Assembly (NCBI RefSeq): GCF_900101905.1
Contig: NZ_FNAJ01000001.1
Location: 1-64,000, forward strand
Source of the DNA: Myxococcus virescens
GTDB lineage: Bacteria > Myxococcota > Myxococcia > Myxococcales > Myxococcaceae
DNA length: 64,000 nt
Direction: 5' to 3'
Shown here piece after piece: positions 34,957 through 42,071 of this stretch; positions within the stretch are counted from its first letter, which is position 1, and the number at the start of each line of letters is the position of its first letter. The translations under genes were made by a program, and so were the position numbers. Below the pieces are notes generated by a model that did not search any database, had not been told where the DNA came from, and was given only the letters and a program-made list of their open reading frames with translations.

Positions 34957-35207
34957 CGCGTCCTCCCGTCCCTGTCCCACTCCGCGTTCTGTGCCCCCAG
35001 CGAAGCCGGAGCAACCCGCCCTTTCGGCGCATGCGGGGCGGTCGTGGCCCCGCCAACGCCCGCATCGTTCGAGCGCCGCCAGCCTGGACACTCTGTGTCG
35101 GGGGCCCGACGCGCGGAAGGGCCGCTTGCCCGGCCGCGCCGGACGTCGTCGTGGGAGCGCGGACACCTATCTTCCTTCTCGAAGGCTCAGGCGAAGAGGA
35201 GGCAGCC

Positions 35208-35750
35208 GTGCTGGGAAGGACACCGGAGTGGGCGCTCAACCTGGACGCCGTGACGCCGTCGCTCGCCGTGGGTGGACGCTATCCCATGGAGGCCGCGGCC
35301 TACCTCGCGGGACCGCTTGGCATCCGCTCCGTGGTGGACGTGCGGGTCGAGGACTGCGACGACGAGCGGGTGCTTCGCCAGCACGGCATCACCCTCCTCC
35401 ACCTGCCCACGCAGGACATGCAGGCCATCCGGTTGCCCATGATTCACGACGGCGTGGCCTGGGTGCGGGCGCGGCTGGCGCGGCGGGAGAAGGTGCTCAT
35501 CCACTGCGAGCACGGCATCGGGCGCAGCGCGCTGCTGGCGCTGTGCGTCCTCGTGGAGGGTGGCCTGCCCCCCTTGGAGGCGCTGTCGCTCGCCAAGGAC
35601 CGCCGGAACCTCGTGTCACCGAGCCCCGAGCAGCTCACGGCCTTCATCGCGTACACACAAGCGCTGCGCGCATCACGCGAGGTGCCCTGGGAGGTGCCCG
35701 GGTTCGATGCGCTCGCGGCCATCGCCTACCGCCACCTGCGCCAGGGCTGA
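35208..35750 (+). CDS. Cys-dependent dual-specificity-type phosphatase
   Basis: A 180-residue phosphatase with the signature HCEHGIGRS (H-C-x5-R-S). The nucleophile is Cys100, the phosphate-binding Arg is Arg106, and an Asp near 70 (LPTQDMQ) is the likely general acid. The GTG start at 35208 is fixed by AGGAGG six bases before it; the longer frame lacks such a site. It may dephosphorylate proteins, lipids or sugars. It is followed after 3 bp by the fused phosphoribosyltransferase-like/kinase-like gene, so the two are one operon inserted between the minus-strand glycan genes. Confidence 0.88.
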   Translation: MLGRTPEWALNLDAVTPSLAVGGRYPMEAAAYLAGPLGIRSVVDVRVEDCDDERVLRQHGITLLHLPTQDMQAIRLPMIHDGVAWVRARLARREKVLIHCEHGIGRSALLALCVLVEGGLPPLEALSLAKDRRNLVSPSPEQLTAFIAYTQALRASREVPWEVPGFDALAAIAYRHLRQG

Positions 35751-35753
35751 AGG

Positions 35754-37517
35754 ATGCTCGTCTACGGGAGCGCCGTGAAGGACGCGTCACCCCGGGAGCT
35801 CCTGTCCGCGCTCCATGCGCGCCTGCGGCAATGGGAGGCGATGGCGCCGGGGTTGGACCGACATGCCGCGCTGGTCTCCCTGTTCATCGACTCCGGCTCG
35901 CTGGCGCAGGGCGTACTGGACCAAGACTTCGCGGAGCGGCGGCACGACGACCCCGGGCCGCTCGGCGCGGCGTGCGTCGCGCTGCCCTTCGTGCTCGCGC
36001 AGGCGCTCCAGCGTTCCTGGGAGACAGGCTTCGCGTCCGTGCCTCCAGTCCCCGCGGCCCCATTCCAAGCGCTGGGCCGGTTGCCGCTGCCGGAGCGCGT
36101 GGGCCTCTCCGTGCCCGAAGGCTACGCCTACCACGCGCTCTATCCCGAGCAGTACCTGGAGGCCGCGAAGGCGCTGCATCCTCCAGCGCCGCCCCTGGTG
36201 GTGGGCATCCGAGGCATCGGTGCGAGTCTTTCGTGCGCGGTGGCCGCCGCGATGAAGGCGCCGCCGCCCCTCACCGTCCGGCCCACGGGGCACCCGTACC
36301 AGCGCGTCTGCAGCCTGGGGCCCGGACTGGAGCGGGAGCTGCTGGCGCGCGCCGAGAACACGGACGTCGCCATCGTGGACGAAGGGCCCGGCCTGTCAGG
36401 GAGTTCCTTTGGCACGGTGGCGGACTTCCTGGAGGACCACGGCGTTTCAGCGCGGAGGCTGTGCTTCTTCCCCAGCCACGCGGGCGCCCCCGGCCCCATG
36501 GCCAGCGAGCGGCACCGGACCCGCTGGGCCCAGGCGCGGCGGCACCTGACGGAGTTCGACGCGCTGTTCCTCCAGCCGGGCGACGCCCGGTGCCTCCTGG
36601 CCCGTTGGTGCGAGGACCTCACGGGCCGGGCACACCGCCACCTGGAGGACCTGGGCGCGGGGACATGGCGGCGCCTGCTGTTTCCAGACGCCCGTGAATG
36701 GCCGCCGGTGCACGTCCAGCAGGAGCGGCGCAAATACCGGGTCACCACGCCGCGCGGCGTGTTCCTCCTCAAGTTCGCGGGCCTCGGAGGTTTTGGTGAA
36801 CACCGGATGCTGCGTGCCCGGCAGCTTGCCCAGGCGGGCTTCACCCCACCGGTGGAGGGGCTGCGGCACGGCTTCCTGGTGCAACGGTGGATGGAGGACG
36901 CACGGCCGCTGTCCCGGGTGCCGGAGTACGGACGCCAGGCGATGGAGGCCCAGGTGGGCGGCTACCTCGGCTTCCGGGCCCGGCACTTTCCCGTGGATGC
37001 GCTGGAGCGAGGCGCGTCCGTGGCCGCACTGCTCGACATGGCCCGCTACAACACAGCGCAGGTCCTGGGTGAGGCGTCCTGTGCCCGCGAGTTCGATGGA
37101 TGGAGCCGGCACCTGGGCACGCTCGCGCGAGAGGTCCGCCGCGTGGAGACGGACAACAAGCTCCAGCCGTGGGAGTGGCTGGTGCTGGCGGACGGGCGGC
37201 TGCTCAAGGCGGACGCGGTGGACCACCACGCCGGTCATGACCTGATTGGCTGCCAGGACGTGGCCTGGGACGTGGTGGGCGCCGCGGTGGAGCTGGGGTT
37301 CGACGCTCAGGCGGAGGCGCGGCTCGCCGAGCACGTGGCGAGGGCCAGCGGCCGTCCCGTCAGCGAAGGGCTGCGGGCGTTCTACAGGCCCTGCTATCTG
37401 GCCTTCCAGTTGGGCCACCACCTGCTGGCCGCCACCGCGCTGGCGGAGACAGCCCCCCAAGAAGCCAGCCGCTTGCGGCGCGCGGCGGAGCGCTACGCCG
37501 CCCTGCTGCGCGCCTGA
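35754..37517 (+). CDS. Phosphoribosyltransferase-like/kinase-like fusion protein
   Basis: A 587-residue protein of unknown function. Residues 1-120 are helical. Residues about 125-245 look like a PRTase fold: a loop VVGIRGIGASLS (149-160) and a strand-loop AIVDEGPGLSGSSFG (206-220), where the acidic pair and Gly/Ser-rich loop sit like the PRPP-binding site. Residues about 318-550 resemble an aminoglycoside-phosphotransferase-type kinase. There is a Lys in FLLKFAG (340), an RWMED hinge, and KADAVDHHAGH with the metal-binding Asp, followed by QDVAWDVVGAA as in APH C-lobes. The classic HxD loop is not obvious. It is coupled to the phosphatase gene upstream and converges on the hydrolase gene. 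Confidence 0.7.
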   Translation: MLVYGSAVKDASPRELLSALHARLRQWEAMAPGLDRHAALVSLFIDSGSLAQGVLDQDFAERRHDDPGPLGAACVALPFVLAQALQRSWETGFASVPPVPAAPFQALGRLPLPERVGLSVPEGYAYHALYPEQYLEAAKALHPPAPPLVVGIRGIGASLSCAVAAAMKAPPPLTVRPTGHPYQRVCSLGPGLERELLARAENTDVAIVDEGPGLSGSSFGTVADFLEDHGVSARRLCFFPSHAGAPGPMASERHRTRWAQARRHLTEFDALFLQPGDARCLLARWCEDLTGRAHRHLEDLGAGTWRRLLFPDAREWPPVHVQQERRKYRVTTPRGVFLLKFAGLGGFGEHRMLRARQLAQAGFTPPVEGLRHGFLVQRWMEDARPLSRVPEYGRQAMEAQVGGYLGFRARHFPVDALERGASVAALLDMARYNTAQVLGEASCAREFDGWSRHLGTLAREVRRVETDNKLQPWEWLVLADGRLLKADAVDHHAGHDLIGCQDVAWDVVGAAVELGFDAQAEARLAEHVARASGRPVSEGLRAFYRPCYLAFQLGHHLLAATALAETAPQEASRLRRAAERYAALLRA

Positions 37518-37523
37518 CGAGCG

Positions 37524-38411
37524 TCACTGCGCATACCGGCGCGTCATCCGCGCGCAGAAATCCGCGAACTCCTCCACCTGCTGGGGCGGACTCGTGTGGT
37601 GGTCCTTGAGGCCCCGGGAGCCGGGGGTGAAGCAGTACGTCAGCGTCACGTCGAAGCCGTCGAGCGCGCGCATCTGCCGGTCGAACCACGCCTCGGCGCC
37701 GGGCCGGTGGCTGTCTGCCCAGCTCAGGCCCGTGCGCAGCTTGCGGACGCCCATCTTTCGCAGCCAGGCCACGGCGTCATCCAGCCGGTGGTCCTCGAAG
37801 TGGAACCACTGGCAGATGCCCAGTTGGGGCGTGTAGTCCGCGAAGTGGCGCATGGCCCGCTTGGGCGTGCCGTCCTCGCGCAGCAGCCCCATGTAGAAGT
37901 GCCGGTAGTAGGACGAGCCCTCCGCCTCGCGGTGGCGTGTCGTCGCGGGCCAGGCCCTGGGCAGGTCGTAGAGGCTGTACCAGTGCACGCGGTCCACCTG
38001 GTCCAGCAGGAGCTCGGCGGTGCGACGCAGGCCGAACTCCTGCACCTCCTCAGCGCCGAAGGTGGACACCCCCACCTCCGTCACCCAGATAGGGTGACGT
38101 GACACGGCGCGAATCTCCGCCAGGCGTTCGGGCCATTCGTCGAGCTGCCAGTGGTTCCAGTCGAGCGGGAAGCCATGCACCGCGACGACGTCCACCTCAT
38201 CCAGGGCGCCCTGCGCTTCCATGCGGCGCAGGAAGGACACGTCGATGGGCGCCATCCCCCCCAGCACGCGCGGCAGCCGGGGGTTCTCCGCGCGCACCGC
38301 GGCGCCCGCCAGCCGCACCATCCGGGAGAAGATGGCCCAGTCGGCATCCAGCCCGAAGTCCCAGTGCGACATGTTGTTGGGTTCATTCCACAGCTTCACC
38401 GCCTCAATCAT
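37524..38411 (-). CDS. Clan GH-A glycoside hydrolase with circularly permuted barrel order
   Basis: A 295-residue hydrolase-like protein. The first residues already contain the acid/base motif KLWNEPNN (Glu10, end of strand 4 in clan GH-A). The nucleophile motif VTEVG follows (Glu112, strand 7), then VHWYSLYDL (strand 8) and the usual terminal segment LLREDGTPKRAM (177-187). After it comes FHFEDHRLDDAVAWLRKMGV, LRTGLSWAD and EEFADFCARMTRRYAQ. In ordinary members that material precedes WNEPN. So the order is strands 4-8 then 1-3. ATG 38411 overlaps the methyltransferase stop as ATGA. No signal peptide. The hydrolase may trim or transfer sugars within the cytoplasm. Other GH39-like activity is possible. 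Confidence 0.8.
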   Translation of the reverse strand: MIEAVKLWNEPNNMSHWDFGLDADWAIFSRMVRLAGAAVRAENPRLPRVLGGMAPIDVSFLRRMEAQGALDEVDVVAVHGFPLDWNHWQLDEWPERLAEIRAVSRHPIWVTEVGVSTFGAEEVQEFGLRRTAELLLDQVDRVHWYSLYDLPRAWPATTRHREAEGSSYYRHFYMGLLREDGTPKRAMRHFADYTPQLGICQWFHFEDHRLDDAVAWLRKMGVRKLRTGLSWADSHRPGAEAWFDRQMRALDGFDVTLTYCFTPGSRGLKDHHTSPPQQVEEFADFCARMTRRYAQ

Positions 38412-39145
38412 TGGAGCACCTCCGGGCGCGTGCTGCGTCGGCACAGGTAGATTTCCCGGGCGGGCCGCTCGAGCAATTCGAAGCCGGCGGAGCGGAGCAT
38501 GGCCTCCGTGCATGCCGCATTGGGCACCCACCAGTTGGTGGGGTCTCCGGCATAACGGCGTTCAATGAAGTGCAGCTTCGGGAAGTCCGGCCGGTCGAAG
38601 ACGGCGTGCTCGGAGATGGGGTAGTCCGCCGCCACCGGCCCCACCTGGGCGCTGCCCCGCTCCATCGTCTGGAAGATGAGCAGGTCCCTCACGACGTGCT
38701 CATGGAGCAGGTCCAGCGCGAGCAAGGGATGGCGCAGGTGGTAGAGCACGCCCATGAAGAGCACGACATCGAACTTCTCGCCCAGCGCGCCCGCTTCGTA
38801 CACGTCAAGCTGATGCAGGTCCACGTCCACCCCCAGCACCTGGGTGGCGAAACGGGCCTGGGCCAGGTAGCGCGCGTCGCTGTCGATGCCCACCACGCGG
38901 GCCGCGCCCCGCCGCTTCATTTCGATGCTGTAGAAGCCCCCGTTGCAGCCGATGTCGAGCACGGACTTGCCCGTCAAATCCCTGGGGAAGGCTCGCTGGA
39001 AGGTCCGCCAGAACACGGCCGGGAAGTCTCCCAGGGGATGCCGGGGCGCCGTCTGCACGCCGTGCAGGTCCAGGTTGTGGAACCAGTCACCCAACGAATG
39101 CACCTGGTGTTGAAGCTGCTCGGCCGTCAACTCGGACGGGGTCAT
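38408..39145 (-). CDS. SAM-dependent methyltransferase (CmoB-like fold)
   Basis: A 245-residue class I methyltransferase. The SAM site reads VLDIGCNGGFYSIEM (motif I), VVGIDSD (motif II) and VVLFMGVLYHLRHP (motif III and post-III), the latter resembling CmoB and related transferases. The C-terminal half has FIERRYAGDPTNWWVPN, a feature of a family found next to glycan genes. It begins the minus-strand glycan block and is coupled by ATGA to the permuted hydrolase. It probably methylates a sugar hydroxyl or a carboxyl; the target is inferred from context only. Confidence 0.85.
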   Translation of the reverse strand: MTPSELTAEQLQHQVHSLGDWFHNLDLHGVQTAPRHPLGDFPAVFWRTFQRAFPRDLTGKSVLDIGCNGGFYSIEMKRRGAARVVGIDSDARYLAQARFATQVLGVDVDLHQLDVYEAGALGEKFDVVLFMGVLYHLRHPLLALDLLHEHVVRDLLIFQTMERGSAQVGPVAADYPISEHAVFDRPDFPKLHFIERRYAGDPTNWWVPNAACTEAMLRSAGFELLERPAREIYLCRRSTRPEVLQ

Positions 39146-39272
39146 GGCGCCTCCGTCATGCAGGGGGAATCCATGACGAGGGTGCGCAGCACGCAGGAAC
39201 TTTCCAAGTCAGGCCGGGCGCAAGGCCCGTCGCCTGTCGAAGCCCCCGGAGACGCGGCACTACCTTTCAGGC

Positions 39273-41249
39273 ATGTCCTTGTGGCGGGTCCTGTTCGGCA
39301 GGCCCATTCCGAACGAGCGAGCGGAAGAGGAGAGGATTGGTCCGCTGACAGGCATCCCCGTGCTCGGGCTGGACGCGCTGGCCTCCGCGGCCTACGGGCC
39401 CGAGGCCGCGCTCACCGCCATGCTCGTGCTGGGCAGCGCCGGGCCGCGGTACATCGGCCTGCTCACCGGCATCATCGTCGCGCTGCTGCTCGTGGTGCAG
39501 TTCTCCTACCGGCAGACCATCGCCGCGTATCCCGACGGCGGCGGCTCGTTCTCCGTGGCCCGCGCCAACCTGGGCGTGAAGCCCGCGCTGCTCGCGGCCT
39601 CCGCGCTGGCGTTGGATTACGTGCTCAACGTCGCGGTGGCCATTTCCGCTGGCGTGGGCGCGCTCGTCTCCGCCGTCCCCAGCCTGTTCCCCCACACCCT
39701 GCTCCTGTGCCTGGTGCTGCTCGGCTTCATCATGGTGGTGAACCTGCGAGGCGTCCGTACCGCGGGCTCGGCCTTCCTGCTGCCCACCTACCTGTTCGTC
39801 GGCTGCCTGGGCATCACCCTGCTCATCGGCATCTGGAAGGTGCTCACGTCCAATGGCAGCCCCGTGCCCGTCGTCGCCCCGCCCCGGCTCCCGGAGAGCA
39901 CGGCCATGGCGAGCCTCTGGCTGTTGATGCATGCCTTCGCGAACGGCTGCACGGCGATGACGGGCATCGAGGCCGTCAGCAACGGCGTGCCCATCTTCCG
40001 CGAACCCCGCGTCCGCAACGCGCGCCGGACGTTGCTGGGCATCGTGAGCATCCTGGTGATGCTGCTCTGCGGCGTGGCGTGGATGAGCCACGCCTATGAC
40101 ATTGGCGCGACCGCGCCGGGCCAGGCCGGCTACCAGAGCGTGCTGTCCCAGGTCGTGGCCGCCGTCACCGGGCGCGGCGTCTTCTACTACGTGACGCTGG
40201 CGGCCATCGTCTGCGTGCTCTGCCTGTCCGCCAACACGAGCTTCGCGGACTTCCCTCGCCTGTGCCGCGCGCTGGCGCTCGACAGCAACCTGCCTCCGGC
40301 CTTCGCCCACGTGGGCCAGCGCCTCGTGTATTCCACGGGCATCGTCACCCTGTCCCTGCTGGCCGCCGTGCTGCTGGTGGTGTTCAACGGCGTGACGGAC
40401 CACCTCATCCCGCTGTTCGCGGTGGGGGCGCTGTCCGCCTTCACCCTGTCCCAGCTCGGCATGGTCATGCACTGGCGGCGCATGGGCGGACGCGGCACGC
40501 GGCGGTTCCAGTGGGTGAATGGCGTGGGCGCGGCCTGCACCGCCCTGGCGCTGGCCGTGGTGGCGACGGCCAAGTTTGAAGAGGGCGCCTGGCTGACCGT
40601 CGTCTTCATTCCCCTGACCTACGCGCTGCTCCGGACCTCCCGGCGCCACGCCGAGCGCATCCACGCCGCCACCGAGACGCCCCACCCCATCCCCGTGCAG
40701 CCGCTCGCCGCGCCCGTGGTGGTGGTGCCCCTCCGTCGCCTGGACCGGGTGGCGCAGAAGGGCCTGCGGCTGGCCCTGTCCATGTCCCCGGATGTGTACG
40801 CCGTGCAGGTCCGAGGACAACCGGACGCCCAGGAGCAGTTGGTGCAGCGCTGGGAGTGGCAGGTGGCCGCGCCCCTTCGGAAGGCCGGACGGCCGGTGCC
40901 ACGACTGGACGTGCTCGTGCCGACCTACCGCCAGGTCGTGGACCCGCTGCTGGGCTACGTCCACAAGCTCGCCGCGGAGCATCCGGGCCGGTTCATCGCG
41001 GTGCTGGTGCCAGAGCTCGTCGAGCGCCGCTGGCACCACTTCATCATCCCCAGCCACACCGCCACGCTGTTGAAGATGATGCTCCTGGTTCGCGGAGGGC
41101 CCCACATCGTCGTCATCAACACGCCCTGGTACCTGCGCGAGCCGTCGAGCCGGAAGAGACGCCTCAGACGAGGTTCTTCATGCGGACGGCCAGGTTCGGG
41201 CCGCTGCTCCCCAGCGGGTGGGCGTCTTGATTCGCCCGCCCGCGAATGA
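39273..41249 (+). CDS. APC-superfamily permease, KimA-like
   Basis: A 658-residue membrane protein. It opens with an N-terminal cytoplasmic segment LGLDALASAAYGPEA (a conserved APC helix-1 loop), then about 12 hydrophobic segments to residue 450, and a cytoplasmic C-terminal domain from about 480 (VVVVPLRRLDRVAQKGLRLA). This arrangement matches KimA-type potassium/proton symporters of the APC superfamily. Amino-acid transport is the alternative. The last 35 residues are Arg/Ser/Gly-rich, beyond the usual VINTPWYLRE end, so a mutation may have extended the frame. Divergent from the glycan block by 127 bp; no sign it belongs to it. Confidence 0.85.
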   Translation: MSLWRVLFGRPIPNERAEEERIGPLTGIPVLGLDALASAAYGPEAALTAMLVLGSAGPRYIGLLTGIIVALLLVVQFSYRQTIAAYPDGGGSFSVARANLGVKPALLAASALALDYVLNVAVAISAGVGALVSAVPSLFPHTLLLCLVLLGFIMVVNLRGVRTAGSAFLLPTYLFVGCLGITLLIGIWKVLTSNGSPVPVVAPPRLPESTAMASLWLLMHAFANGCTAMTGIEAVSNGVPIFREPRVRNARRTLLGIVSILVMLLCGVAWMSHAYDIGATAPGQAGYQSVLSQVVAAVTGRGVFYYVTLAAIVCVLCLSANTSFADFPRLCRALALDSNLPPAFAHVGQRLVYSTGIVTLSLLAAVLLVVFNGVTDHLIPLFAVGALSAFTLSQLGMVMHWRRMGGRGTRRFQWVNGVGAACTALALAVVATAKFEEGAWLTVVFIPLTYALLRTSRRHAERIHAATETPHPIPVQPLAAPVVVVPLRRLDRVAQKGLRLALSMSPDVYAVQVRGQPDAQEQLVQRWEWQVAAPLRKAGRPVPRLDVLVPTYRQVVDPLLGYVHKLAAEHPGRFIAVLVPELVERRWHHFIIPSHTATLLKMMLLVRGGPHIVVINTPWYLREPSSRKRRLRRGSSCGRPGSGRCSPAGGRLDSPARE

Positions 41250-41293
41250 ACCGTTGGAAGGAGCGCGAGGACCAGGCCCCCTGAGCAGAGGGA

Positions 41294-41923
41294 CTACAGC
41301 AGCTTCTGCCCCAGCACGTCGAACGCTTCCAGGTCGCTCGCGGCGGCGGGGCTGGCCCGGTAGTCCTCCGCCAGGAGGGTCCAGAGCATCACGTCGCGCC
41401 ACGAGCCGTCAGCGGCCTGGAGGCGCTGCCGCAAGGTGCCTTCGTGGGTGAAGCCCAGCTTGCGGGCCACCGCGACGCTCGGCACGTTGAGCGGGTCGCA
41501 GTGAATCTCCACCCGGCGCAGGCCATCCAGCTCGAACGCGACCCGGACGAGCGCCGCCGCCACCTCGGTCGCGAGCCCCTGACCGGTGTGCTGGGCCGCA
41601 ATCCAATACCCTATCTCCCGGCCCCCCTCGCCCACACGAGGATGCAGCCCGCAGCCGCCCAGGACCTCCGTCCCACCCCGGTCGAACACGGCATAGGTGA
41701 AGTCCTGTCCCAGGTCGAAGGTTCCGCGAAAGCGCCGCAGGACGGCGGCCTGCTGCTCCACGCTGATGGGGTAGTGCCGCGCCCAGTCCAACCAGGGGCG
41801 CAGGTGGTCGAGGCTGGCGTCGATGGCGCGGAGCGCACGCGCGGCGTCAGCGGGTGACCAGCAGCGGAGCAGGGTTCGTGCGGTCTGGAGGGTGTAGGCG
41901 GGCCCGAAGGGAGTCGGAGTCAT
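41294..41923 (-). CDS. GNAT acetyltransferase, RimJ/RimL type
   Basis: A 209-residue N-acetyltransferase. It has the substrate strand TARTLLRCWSPADA, the acetyl-CoA region IGYWIAAQHTGQGLATEVAAA (with the Gln-x-x-Gly-x-Ala-type loop) and LGFTHEGTLRQ. These match the RimJ/RimL family that acetylates ribosomal protein N-termini or small molecules. Converges on the KimA-like gene; no operon partner. Target unknown. Confidence 0.9.
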   Translation of the reverse strand: MTPTPFGPAYTLQTARTLLRCWSPADAARALRAIDASLDHLRPWLDWARHYPISVEQQAAVLRRFRGTFDLGQDFTYAVFDRGGTEVLGGCGLHPRVGEGGREIGYWIAAQHTGQGLATEVAAALVRVAFELDGLRRVEIHCDPLNVPSVAVARKLGFTHEGTLRQRLQAADGSWRDVMLWTLLAEDYRASPAAASDLEAFDVLGQKLL

Positions 41924-42071
41924 GACGAACCAGTGGAAGTGGAAGTGACTTTGGCCCCTTCCATCCCACGGAGTCTACGACAGAGACCGAAGCCAGACAG
42001 GTCCGGGGCCACGAGCAACGCGACGGCCACGGCCATGGCTTTATTCAATGCCTCGACGCACTCCGTCCCGT

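Noticed and set aside
39267-41105. A 612-codon open frame antisense to the permease, rich in His, Gln and Gly
   Set aside because: It is the typical artefact of high GC3 coding DNA: the sense frame has clear membrane segments and family motifs, while this one has no recognisable fold.
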